DNA of 64,000 bases, taken from the NCBI RefSeq assembly GCF_010093815.1, contig NW_022985561.1:686045-750044 (forward strand), read 5' to 3'. A program made the position numbers and the translations under genes. Shown here one piece after another: positions 42,970 through 54,029 of this stretch (position 1 is its first letter; every line of letters begins with the position of its first letter). The stretch is from Pseudovirgaria hyperparasitica. Taxonomy: Eukaryota; Ascomycota; Dothideomycetes; Acrospermales; Acrospermaceae. The notes below the pieces were generated by a model. That model was not told where the DNA came from, made no database searches, and was given only the letters and a program-made list of their open reading frames with translations.

Positions 42970-44421
42970 GGTGGGATTACGGATTCTGATTTTCTTTGGC
43001 TATACACTTGGTGGCGTTCTTTGGTGGTGGAAGAGAAACCGCGGATTCAGATAAATCTTCGGTCTGGCTCTGCAGTTGGGCAGCACGATTGGTCCATAAT
43101 ATCAATAAACAACGAAAAAGCATCATCATCATCATCTAAAACTACGTTCTCTGTCATCTTTGTTTCGTGATGTTTTCCCTTTGTAAAGCCCTGCGCGTCT
43201 TTCAGCTCCCTTGTCGCGCCAAGACTTTACCCCTGAACCCCACGTGTGGAAGAGCTACAGCTAGCCCTGGGCCCCGCCAATACCTAAGGCACCAAATAGC
43301 GGGGTAAGAAGTAATAGAGCTCCAGGAAAAGGGGCTGATGGAAGTTTCATCAAAACGTCTAGAAGATACCATGGGAGATGAAACGATGAGCTATACAGAC
43401 TATTTAATGAAACCGAGAAGCCCGATTCTCCGCTAGACACTGATTGATGCAACGCTATTGCTGTGCAAAATCGTGCACTTTGACAATGCAGTATTATTTT
43501 TCCTACCTAGGACGTACTGTGTGTGTGCGAGTGCCAGTCTATCGACTCCATGGGTGCTTCAGATAGATAATTATCTTCATGGGATGTTATAGCTGTCATA
43601 ATTCGCCTGATTTGACTGGAACACCATTGAGACTACACTTGCGGCATACATCATGGATGCCGAGGATATAAATATGTCTCATAGTGTATTCTTATTAGGG
43701 GCATCTCTAGGGGAGAAGAGTTAGTTCATGGAAAGATGAGAAGTCTAAATATCTGAGGGCTATGTATGCCATATATAGTAGACTTTATGTAACATATAGG
43801 AGTACTGGATCTGCTTAGACGGGTACTATATAGGTGTAAATCCTGCCATGCGGTTGGAGTAGAGGAGATACTGTTGCAGGAGGTGAAACAGGCATTTTCC
43901 ATTGTTATATGCTACATATGGCTGTTCAGTTATTTCGGATAGCAGCTTGAATTATGAGAGCATATCTCATGGTGCTTATGAAGGTAATTTTTCACCCTGT
44001 GCGCGTTGTGCATGATGTTTGTAAGACTTGGAACGCCTGTACTTCGAAGACCTCCACAGCGGTCAGGGCTTCTCACAATGGCTTTGATTTCATCATAGTG
44101 TCTTAGAACAGCGTATGCGATGGATAATCATCTTAGAACCCGAAAAATTGCTCTTTTATTAATTGTATAATGGTACTCTGCCTCATAGAGACGCCCAATT
44201 GTCGAAATATGTCCATATTTTGCACCACCAAGATCTGTCCCAAGCATTCAAGGGTCTCCAACCTATTCGTTTCTCGTTAGCATGCAGTTGCTTTCACTGC
44301 TTTGTGCTGCCTTGGAAAGCTACATACCGCGATGTCCAACAGCCAAGAATCCCGAAAGTTGTCCCCAGGCCCCCTTCCGGCTGTGGCGTTTACGAGACCC
44401 GACAGCGACGCCCTCTACCAT
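42970..44421. other. gene-poor region
   Basis: No gene supported. A minus-strand frame at 43452-43261 ends in a hydrophobic Gly/Leu-rich stretch but lacks an ATG. Confidence 0.4.
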
Positions 44422-44703
44422 CTATCGTGCAGACTGCTCCCCAGTCTGCGAGGAACCCCGAGAGGAGCGTTCCTCCGGTATTGGAGAGAGCTCCACGCCC
44501 GTTGAAGGAGGGATAAGCGGGAGGAAGACAGGACGGATGGTGGCACGTTTGGCAGGTTGTGGTGTAGTTATCTTCTTCTGGGCGTTCAGAGCGGCGGTTT
44601 CCTGACGCTTTAACTCAGCGGCGAGCTTTGCTGCTTCTGCAGCCTTCTCAGCTGCCCTCTGCTCCTGGCGCAGCTTCATGGTGTTCTTCGTAGCTCCAGC
44701 CAT
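44422..44703 (-). CDS. small Ala/Lys-rich helical protein (93 aa)
   Basis: ATG at 44703. Residues 5-45 form a highly charged helix (KLRQEQRAAEKAAEAAKLAA), likely a coiled coil. The rest is Pro/Arg/Ser-rich. No signal peptide. The frame extends upstream with another possible start (44778), but MAGATKNTMK is the better-looking N-terminus. Frames on the opposite strand over the same DNA are judged to be shadows. Function unknown. Confidence 0.5.
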   Translation of the reverse strand: MAGATKNTMKLRQEQRAAEKAAEAAKLAAELKRQETAALNAQKKITTPQPAKRATIRPVFLPLIPPSTGVELSPIPEERSSRGSSQTGEQSAR

Positions 44704-46948
44704 TGTGACTTGGAGGAAAGGAATGGAGATTCGAAGACAGCTAGAGATTTGATAGCAGAAGAGTGTTAAAAGGTCCAAGAGAAGGCTGGGAGCGACGATG
44801 TATAGCTTGTTCTTGAGTCTTTGGGTGCAGACAAAGGTTTGAGTGAAAGATTATGGTAGTAAGAGCCGATATAGACGTATTTTGTGCGTTGTCGAGACTG
44901 GGGGAATGGTTATTGTGTAAGAAAGTCGATATAATTCTGTGGGTGTCCGTGCGGGCCTGTTGCCCCTAGAAGCTGATGAGAAATTCAATCACACACTCCT
45001 AAGCTTCACTACCTCCATCTCAATCATCCATCAGCCATACTCATCAAGAACCATCAGAGAACTTCCGCTTTAAGAGGATCGTTGTTCATATCTTTATCTC
45101 GATATCATCTCCTTTCTTCTCAACATCATTTGAGACACCTTGTGAGAAACAGTAATCGTCTTTGAGCTTTGTCTTTACTAAAGTCAAGGTTTCGATCATT
45201 CAAGGCTTGTCTCTGTCCACTACGGGTGTGCATCATCAGTCAGGTGGCCTTTGATACCGTGTGTGTGCTCATTGAAGAACACCGTCTTCTCACCATCTTT
45301 GGGGTGAGGTATGAGTTTTTCATGAAGGTAGATCCAGCTTCGGCATGATTGGTGAGTTTTTCCATCTCCAGCGACGCACAGTTCTTGACTTTCATTCGAC
45401 CCTCACCTTCTTACATCAGGGATAAGAGACTGGTAACTGATAAACGAGATAGTAAAGCTCTCAGCTTCCTCACTGCCATCTTGACGTCCTTGGCTTCATC
45501 GTCAAGGTAGACCAATCACCAAGCAGCAAGGCCGTGACAGGCTCGATGATGCGGAGCAACAGCCTACCAGCTAGTATCATAGCCTTCTATTCAAAGACCA
45601 CTGTCTAGATCGTGTCGAAAGGCGAAAATCATACCTGGCAGGTTGAGCGGAGCCGAAGATCGACATAGTCTGTCAAACTGCATCTTGGAAGTCCGCTGTG
45701 CCACGATTTTAATCTTCAAAGTGCTACAGAAGGCTGCGAAACATAACAGACAAGTCTTCTGTGCACTTCATTGAGGTTTTATCATCGTCGATACACGGAT
45801 CCGCTTCGGTGCAGTGCTCCAGAAGGCGAAATGATCGACTAACCTCAGCAAAGGATCACAGCTGAAGAGTTTCACACTAGTGTACTTAAGATAGAGTCTT
45901 TGGCTCAGTGCGTGGAGATCTCTATGCATCATGTCGGTGTGCAGGCCTCCATGGCATCACTACCTTGTCGCCATTCCGTACCTTCGGCTCGGAAGAGGTT
46001 AAGGACACCCGTCACCACCCAATGGTAGCGAAGACGGTGTCTCAGGCCCAAAGAGCGTACCGTGTAGCCTAGAGCTCACACTATCAAGTGACTACCTCTG
46101 TCATTTTGAAAGACATCGGGATATGTTCGTGAGGTACATCGCTTGCGAGCGTGTCCACTCCTTTGTCAGACTGGATTGACTGACATCTTAGCCAGACATG
46201 ACCCCTCCGCCAAGCTCTTTATCCCATATCAGTATTTTGAAAGGATTTGGAGTCACGGTATGATTCTCCTAGGCAAGAATTGCAGGTGATCTGATCGCCA
46301 GTATTGAAGTCGACATTACCCCAGGACTCCAGCAACAAGGGATGCTGAGAGCGAGCCGCATAATGGATGCGTCGCTAAATGCCTTGTTACAGAAAGAACA
46401 CCCCAACACACCTATTGAGCTCATGCCTCGTGTAGCATCTCAGAGCCTTCTAATGGGATTTATGTCTCCAGGGGTCGCTGCCAGGTATGTGACTTCCGAG
46501 ATTGACCGGTTGGAAGGCAGGCGCATACTAAAAGACGTCGAAGGTAGACGTGACTTTGTGACCTAGAAGGTATACTCAAAGTCGCCAGTATAGCCTTAGT
46601 ACGTACAGATACTCAAACGTCGTGCGTTCAGAGAACGATGGCTCCTAGATACGGGGCCAATCATCGCTATTGAATACCAACATTTAGTCCTGCCAAAAAG
46701 CAGTCATGCGTGGACAATTGACGTTTCAAACTGCCCGCCACCACAAGCGGATGTCGAACTATTGCCAGCACAACAAGAGCTAGGATTCGCACGACTTACA
46801 ACGGGGCCACCGTGAAGGCTCTACAGCGAGTGAACGGTTGCTCGTGTCCGTCCGGAGCAAGTTGAGCTTTGCGTGTGCAGGAGAGTGTACGGGTCTGTAC
46901 AATGACGAGCCGCATGACTACCTGACGAACATGACGGCGCATTCCAGT
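44704..46948. other. 2.2-kb region with no supported gene
   Basis: A pyrimidine-rich stretch (about 45090-45130) and scattered short frames (for example 46342-46566 plus, 74 codons) are seen. Nothing is recognisable; a degenerate element is possible. Confidence 0.35.
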
Positions 46949-47953
46949 GTCTTCCGCAGCTTTGGAGCGCGTGGGCCTTTTTTTCCGTTGAGTATTGCAT
47001 ACCTTCCGCAGCTGTATAAGCGCGTGGGTACCCTGGGTCCTTGGAAGAGATTGTTCAAACCCTTCCGCAGCTATCTGAGCGCGTGGGCTCTTTGCATCTC
47101 GAAACGAAGCTTTGTCTCCCTTCCGCAGCTTTTGAGCGCGTGGGTTCTTGTTCCATCTTGTTGAAAGCATCGAATACCTTCCGCTGCCATGTGAGCGCGT
47201 GGGTCTTCTTTTGTATTTTTTTGTTGAGTCTTTCCACATCTTCCGCAGCTATCTGAGCGCGTGGGTTTCCTTCTGTCCTTCTCGCTTGTATCTTTGCAAA
47301 CCTTCCGCAGCTATCTGAGCGCGTGGGTTATTCTGCGATTCACATGAAGATTCGAGTACCTTCCGCAGTTTTAAAACGTGTGGACTCTTCCGCCGTCTTG
47401 TTAGAAGTTTTGTAACCTTCCGCAGCAGTATGAGCGCGTAGGACTCCCTGTATCTTTCTTTGTTTGAGCCTTCCAAGACCTTCCGCAGCTTCGAGCGCGT
47501 GGGTTGTTTCTGCATCTTGTTTGGTACCTTCCGCAGCCATCTGAGCGCGTGGGTCTGCTGGGTCCTCCACAATACTTCTCAATACCTTCCGCTGCCCTGT
47601 GAGCGCGTGGGCTTCCTTGTGTCTCTTTTCGTCGAACCTCTGAATACCTTCCGCTGCCTTCTGAGCGCGTGGGCTCTCGCGCCATTCTGATAAAGTTGCA
47701 ATGCCTTCCGCAGCCATGGGAGCGCGTGGGACGTTCATGTACCATTGGATTACCAGTCTGTCGCAGCTCCTTTAGCGCGTGGGCTCATTGTAGATGTTGA
47801 ACCCATATTCTTTCTGGGCATTTCAGTTGCGTGCTTGGATTACGAGTCACCGAAGTCTTTACCTTACGCCGCTATAAGCGCGTGGGTTTGACGTTATCTT
47901 CATCTCGTTCAAAGTCATCTCGCGCCTTACGCAGCTTTCTGAGCGCGTTGGCC
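46949..47953. repeat. regularly spaced array of 17 copies of a conserved ~27-bp element
   Basis: Each unit has CCTTCCGCAGC, 3-6 variable bases, then GAGCGCGTGGG, followed by a ~30-bp segment that differs from unit to unit. Element starts (CTTCCG or its variant): 46951, 47003, 47062, 47120, 47178, 47240, 47302, 47360, 47417, 47480, 47528, 47586, 47648, 47705, 47758, 47863 and 47926. Spacing is 48-63 bp, with one gap of 105 bp. The last two and the 47360 and 47758 copies are degenerate. Spacings are mostly not multiples of three, so the element falls in all three frames of either strand and is not kept as a peptide repeat. Spacers are T-rich on the plus strand and loosely alike (TTCTT, TATCTTT, TTTGAG). 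There is no cas gene, and the context is a fungal nuclear genome. Confidence 0.85.
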
Positions 47954-48931
47954 TTCCCCCTCTTGTGTTCAAGGATTTGGTTTCGATACTTTCTCAGAGC
48001 TGAACATGTGAGAAAATCCTCTTCGAAGCAGATGAATGGTATGGAATCGACGACAAGGCGACCAATCTGCGGCTGATATCATTAAGCTGTCGGGCTTCAT
48101 GGCTTACTCCTGTTTCTCTCATGAATTGAAGTCCACTATTTGACGTACGGGAGGTCCGGGAAAAGTTCTCTAGGGCTTTTGTCGGTTCGGCTTCTTTGGT
48201 TCGTCTTCCGAGCCGCTTTCAAACATGTAAAGAAATTTGATTGTGAGCGCTAAGGAGCTATTGGTATGAGAATTCGGATCTCCGAGAACCTTTTGAGGTA
48301 TCATTGGGTGCGAGCCAAGTGCAGTGGTAAACCCTGCGAACTTACGGTCTGTCATATCTTTGACACAGGATTCGTTGTACAATAACAGTCCGCACTCAGT
48401 AAAGCTCTCTTGGGAAGCTTCGTTAAAGGTGTTTCAATGGGAGAGATTGATCCGGTATTGTTCTAGCAGGCAGTCCAGACACTGTAGGACTGGTAATAAG
48501 CGTCGTAAGATCCTACTAGGAGCGATATGATTGAAGGATGGTATGTGGAGAGGCATCTTGATGATCTAGCGGTCTCCATTTTCGAAGCACGTATGATGAT
48601 GATGTGCTGCCGAAAGCCGTCCAAGGGAGGTTTTCCACCTGTTATGTGGTATTTGCTGTCCGTCTTAGTTTCTCCTGGGGCCTCGATAGCTCCCCAGGGT
48701 ACTTGTCATCATCACCTCTTAGCGGTGCGGACAATGTCGATGATGTGGCCTTGGCTTACGACTGGACCTCCCAATCCAGGAGCCAACTAACCATCGCGTG
48801 CCCCATTCAAGGAGCAATACCCAACCAGTTCAAACGGGTCGCAAGGGTACCGTTGCTATCGGACGAGGTGATTAGCTTCTGCCCTTTTCGGTATACAGTC
48901 CTCGACGTTTAAGCTCAAGGCTAATCATGAC
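47954..48931. other. region right of the spaced array, no firm gene
   Basis: A minus-strand frame at 48382-48170 starts with TTG and could be a fragment. A plus frame at 48604-48912 (102 codons) has no recognisable content. Confidence 0.35.
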
Positions 48932-49282
48932 TTACATTCTGGTGGGCCGCGATATGATCATCCCCGCCTGTATAGGCTCTCCGAACCCCCAAAGCGCCAG
49001 AGCGCGGTCCGGATTCATGGCGTGCTCAATCGCCAAACGCAGCTTCCGCACGAGCAAAAAACGGTTCACTTGCCAGTCTGAGGTGGCAATGGTCACAGGG
49101 CGAGTGCCAGATCCAAGCTCCAAGGAGACGATGATCTGCCGTGCGAAGACTCGGCCATGGGTCGACCGAGTCTTCTCCCAGACATAAATGTCTGCTCCTG
49201 GCCTGCGCACCCAGCGTCGGGCAGTCCGAATCAAAGCAGCCTCCGCGGCTGGAAGGCGGGTTCTGCGGTGTTGTGTCGACAT
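48932..49282 (-). CDS. possible 116-aa protein in GC-rich island
   Basis: ATG at 49282 to TAA. The third codon positions are strongly G/C, unlike the surrounding sequence, and the protein looks globular and basic (AALIRTARRWVRRPGADIYVW, then VTIATSDWQVNRFLLVRKLRLAIEH). No family recognised. It could be one exon or a remnant of a larger gene. Confidence 0.4.
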   Translation of the reverse strand: MSTQHRRTRLPAAEAALIRTARRWVRRPGADIYVWEKTRSTHGRVFARQIIVSLELGSGTRPVTIATSDWQVNRFLLVRKLRLAIEHAMNPDRALALWGFGEPIQAGMIISRPTRM

Positions 49283-51446
49283 TTTTGATGGTTGTGCGGT
49301 ATCGTGCGTTGGATGCTGCGTTATGAGTGTTGACAGAGCTCAAGATCTTTGCAAGTCAACAAAGCCTGTCACTGCAAAGCTGCACCGCTCCTTAGTGGCC
49401 CCACTTTTTGCAGGACCAGTATGGAAAACTTTACCACATGCTATGATATCCCCTCTCAAAGGTTACGGAGGGGTAGGGCCTTGGCCTGTCGTTGCACAGA
49501 TTCATTCTTACAGGATACATCTTCATGTTTGAGGATATGCAAGCAGCATATTATGGAACCCCTATACAGCAACATCCGACAGCCAGTTCCGCCCTTGCCG
49601 TGTATCAGCACCCCTTCGATGTTTTGGCACCTAATGCTGCGGTGCCGAGAGTCTACGTCCAGAGCTCACTAGCGAAGATTGGCAGCACTTGAAAATGCCT
49701 CGCCAATATCCAGACGTAAGTTCTCTTCGTTGGTATGCTTCTCGATTTGACCTTAGCACTGACACCTCCGGAATAAGCCACCGGGAGCATGTTTCCACTG
49801 TGAGCACACTCCTGATGAGCTTCACTCCTGCGTTCGTGGCCGCTGCCTCCTAACAACGGATCTCTCTGATGTCGTTGCCGGAGGAAACTACATGCCCGTG
49901 GTGTATTAATAGGGATCCATACACTTTCAGGCGGATACCAAGAATCTTGGTATCAAAATCTGTGAGCGGACTTGGTGGACCATAGGAGGACGATACAGCA
50001 TCCGAAGGAGAATAAGTTACCGTCACACTCGTATTAATTTCAGGAAGGCAGAGGAATATGCATGGGATTTAATATACTGTTCTTATATGTCCCCAGAGGC
50101 TCTTCACATTCCATCAGTATAGCAAGAAAGCGAATATGAGATGCGTATGCATGCCACAGCATATGGATGGTAGTCCTAGTAACACCTAAGCGTGGAAATT
50201 ACTTCAGAATAAAGCAAATTATGAGTCTCCCACAGTCCACAACTACGAGCGATCATGTCCTCATAGAAGTCCAAGAAGCTTCGCAAAATCGAAGCCTTGG
50301 GATATGTCTCATACATTCCATTTTAGACCTGCCTCAAGGCAAAACTATCTTGAATGATCTCGCATACCATGTCCAACAAATTATGATTACTGTCGCGCCA
50401 TGAGCCTAGTATAATATCCATACGGCAGCACATAGTCAGGACTAGCCAGCTCTTCTCGTACCAGGGTAGACAAGTCCTGCCAACCGGTCAGATATAAACT
50501 TCCTTCCCCTGATCCGCTGGATGCCATTATGTGTTACCGAAGGAGCTGTATGCATCCACGACCGTCTAGGAAACTAAACTTTACTCCAAAGGCAACAACG
50601 CAGCACCTGTTCAGTATTCCTAGAGATAGAAGTGCCATGTACAATAGCTACTTGAAGTGAAGCCTCTGCTTTGGATATCTGCAACTCTCGTGGCGCGGCG
50701 TACGCTCGACAATGAAAACGTATGAACAGCTCGCGGTGGCCTCCAGACTAATGTTAGCTTGAAATCGTCTAATATATATTTTGTCCTACCTGTCTCTTGT
50801 CTTAAAACCTTATTTCTCAGGAAGGTGAGAGACCTCAAGTCTGGCGGTAAAAGTACATTGTTGTTAGGGAGAGGGTCACCGAGAGACCTTGAGCAGCTGG
50901 CAACGGCACCAGTATGTTATTATCATAACCTCCAGATGTGGCTGTGATTCAAACGTATCATGGAATGAATTATCACTAAGCAGGATATTTCAAGCTTCAA
51001 ACATGACCAAAACACAGATGCTGATACACTTCTGCAATACCGCACGCACTGAGCCGTGATGATACATGGCAGCCCAAATGTAAACTATCATCCGTGTTTC
51101 CACAAAAGTCGTCCATCGCCTCTGAACCTCTGGGAGTTACGCCCAAAAGGCATCAAGAGCCACAGTATCCCTATCATCAGCGCCTCCATGAGCCTAAAGC
51201 ATACGTCACTGCCAGCCTCCTCTTCAAGACCATTTCCGCTCCCTGATCCCAGTCCTTCCACAGACGCTAGGCTTCACTTCCTTCCCAAGCGAGATGTTTC
51301 CACGCTAGTACAATCCGAGACATCAGAATCGATTCGAAGGTCGGCGATGAGGAGTTGCCCAGGTCAAGTGAACGCTAGTCCTCTCTCAGCTCCTCATATT
51401 CGATCCGATGTTGATCCATGGGCTTACGTGATCCTGCCTCCCAGTC
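49283..51446. other. gene-poor region
   Basis: No firm gene. A 55-codon ATG frame at 49525-49692 reads MFEDMQAAYYGTP and looks somewhat protein-like but is isolated. Confidence 0.35.
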
Positions 51447-51850
51447 TATATAAACAGCTGCTCCCTCTCTCGCTCCTACACCTTTTTTCCTTATACTGTA
51501 GTGGTACTCATCCAACAAGTCGCTTCGGTGGCTTTCGTTGGGTGGCCCGCACCTTGCCCCCGGTGCAGGTATTCCCCTTGTGGGCTATTCTTTGGAACAA
51601 ACTTCCCCATTTCCCTTCCTTTCCCTTCCCCTTCCCCTTCCCCTGCCCTCCGGTCAGAAGTGACCATAACTACTTGGTCAGCAGTGACGCTAAACACTCA
51701 ATCTTTGGAATCAGCTGAGCTTTTGCTTGGCACCGTGTGGCTTGTACCATTGCACTATCGCAGGCCAACGCGAACTCTTTTTTTCATTGTCATTTGGCCT
51801 CTGTGCTGATTGCGAGGAAGAAAATCCTTCATCTGATTGCTTTACTACTT
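51447..51850 (+). repeat. promoter-bearing repeat, unit 1
   Basis: TATATAAACAG near 51447, then a pyrimidine tract, a homopyrimidine CCTTTCCC run (51605-51650), and the shared block near 51772 (CTCTTTTTTTCATTGTCATT, TGGCCTCTGTGCTGATT). Related to the units at 52508 and 53636. Confidence 0.6.
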
Positions 51851-52507
51851 TTTGGTGTGTGATCTTGAAGACCTTTGAGCATGTTGATAGCCTTTACCTT
51901 CGTCGTAATAAGAGAATATGATGAGAACATGATGCAAAGATCCATGTAAATAGCTGAAATGAGAGTGCAAGTACAAGGAGAAACATTGCTCAAGCTCATA
52001 CCTACTGAGTCTGAATCTATCGCACACAGCTCAACAGCTCCAGTACGATATGTTCGTGTCAATCGCCCTTCCTCCTTCCCATAAGATGATTTCGCAACAG
52101 TGAAAGCAGACGGATGACACAAGGTCAGAGAGCTTGTACTTGAAGTATCGAATAATGCACGCCCTGAGCCACCCTGCGCTTCAATGGCCTACATCGATGG
52201 ACTTGAAACAGATTTCCACCACACTTCGGACCTGACGCTCGCAGAATACCTCCTCGAACGCCTGTTAGTTCAATGGGAACATATCCTTTGAAGAGTACAC
52301 AAGCTCCAAAGCAGCTGGCCAAGCACTCCAGAAAAGCATCTCACTGACCGCGTAGGTCCTAAATCCACTGGCTTCGGCTCCAATAACGTGACCAACAACT
52401 TCCAGGCTCGGCCCCCTGCAAACAGGCAGCACGGATCGACATACCGTAATAGCAACTACATGCGGCTAGCTTCCCTGGATCCAGGATCCAGATTATCGTT
52501 CCCCAAC

Positions 52508-52860
52508 TATATAAGCTTGCCAACCCCCGCCCTCTTTCATCCTTTTTTTTCTCCATCGTGCAGTGGGTCACTCACCCTTGGTAGTGCTAACTTTTGGCCT
52601 ATCAAGGATGCAGAAAGTGTCTCTGAGTGTGCAGTGAAGAATTGTCTGAGCGCACCTCACTCTCTCTCGACATTCGTGTCAGAGAGGAATTTTTGGAACA
52701 TTTTAATCGTTTGGGATTGTGGGAAACTCTTTTTTTTTCATTGCTGTCTCGGCCTTTGTGCTGGACACAAGGGAGAAGCCCTCTGATCATTCGTCTCTTT
52801 TTCATTGCTGTCTGGCCTTTGAGTTGGACCCAATGAAGAATTTTCTCCCACGGACGCCCA
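52508..52860 (+). repeat. promoter-bearing repeat, unit 2 (block duplicated)
   Basis: TATATAAGC at about 52508 and a CTTTCATCCTTTTTTTTTCTCC tract. The shared block occurs twice, near 52727 and 52797 (TTTTTCATTGCTGTCT, GGCCTTTGTGCTGGAC). GGAATTTTTGGAACA near 52685 also recurs in unit 3. Confidence 0.6.
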
Positions 52861-53635
52861 ATTTCTGCCTATTGCTGAATCTTTGTGCGTCGTATGGCCT
52901 ACGTCACATCCACGACTTACAGTGACGATGAGAGTCTCAAGCGTCTGTGGAATGCTTGTCATCTCACTGCGTCTCTGCTGCGTTTCTAGACCCGAGTGGA
53001 ACTCATCTCATAAGGCATGGTATAGTACAAGATAGGCTGTCAATGGAAAGGCGCAGGTGGATCGCTGTAGAGGTATTATCGTTGACTGTCTCACTAGAGT
53101 CTCGGTGCGTTAACGAAGCTCAAATATATAGCTAAGCGATGTCAAATTTGGTCATTGACTGAGCAGGAGGCGCTATAGAGACACTGATTCATAGAGTGCT
53201 ATTAGGACTTGTAAGAGCTTGTATTATCGGTTCAAAGGCACATTTCGTCTGATCTAGTGGGAGCGATTTAAATTCTGCAAGCAGATTCGCTAGTTACATA
53301 CACACCTTCACCGTCACTGTTGAATCAAGGAACAACCTGGGCAGTGCTGGACCTACGAGTTATGCTTGAAGCTACCATGGATTACAGGACAGCAGGTAGC
53401 AATACCAATTATGTACATCTCGATATACTTGATGAGTATTGCTGTCGTGCAATGTCCCAGTCTCGTCGTCTTCTCACCGACTCTCACGCCCGCCTGGCCC
53501 TACGTGCTTGAGTATCCACAATAAACACCCATGCTATGACAAATCACTAGTTGCTGTGCCAGTGAGTGATGTGACTAAAGCGGAAGTGTCACGTGAATCA
53601 CCCGTCCAGATGTAGCTAGTCTCAGGTCCAACGAC

Positions 53636-53960
53636 TATATAAACAGGCCTTCCCCCTCCATCTCACCTATTTTTTCTTCATCCGTTCCGGCCTCAGTGCT
53701 GGGATAAGTGCAGAGGCAACTCCTCCAGCTCCTGCTGGTCTTCGTGATCGCCAGGGAATTTTTGGAACACAATCATGGATTGAGAATACCTTACTTCTTA
53801 CCTTTTTCATTGCTATTTGGCCTCTGTGCTGGATACAAGGAAGAAACTGTCTCTTCTTGGTCTGTCTTGAAATTTGGCGTTGAGCTGCACCTATCTCGTG
53901 TTTCTGACGGGCGTACCACGGTGAAGACGCTGCTATTGAAGGAGTGTGAAGTCCCGACTG
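53636..53960 (+). repeat. promoter-bearing repeat, unit 3
   Basis: TATATAAACAG at 53636, pyrimidine tract with ATTTTTTCTTCATCC, GGGAATTTTTGGAACAC near 53752 and the shared block near 53795 (TTTTTCATTGCTATTTGGCC, TCTGTGCTGGATACAAGG). A 106-codon frame runs through it (53708-54028) but the frame is not shared with the other units. Confidence 0.6.
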
Positions 53961-54029
53961 CCCTGTCCACGTATATCATTGCAAGATCTTACAATACATC
54001 AAGCTACTTTGAGCTCCTCTTGCCTTAAG

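Noticed and set aside
43261-43452. Short hydrophobic minus-strand frame ending in a Gly/Leu-rich tail
   Set aside because: No ATG start and no supporting upstream exon found; too short to call.
46796-47738. Minus-strand repeat proteins in the spaced array (PTRS.., THAL.., PRAQ.. units)
   Set aside because: The same DNA element is read in three different frames within single ORFs, so the peptides are by-products of the DNA repeat.
46949-47953. A genuine prokaryote-type CRISPR array
   Set aside because: Repeats vary in length and sequence, spacers share a loose T-rich pattern, no cas genes or leader are seen, and the window is eukaryotic.
51056-51718. 220-codon plus frame, Pro/Ser-rich
   Set aside because: It runs through a TATA box and a homopyrimidine tract and has no counterpart in the two sister repeat units.
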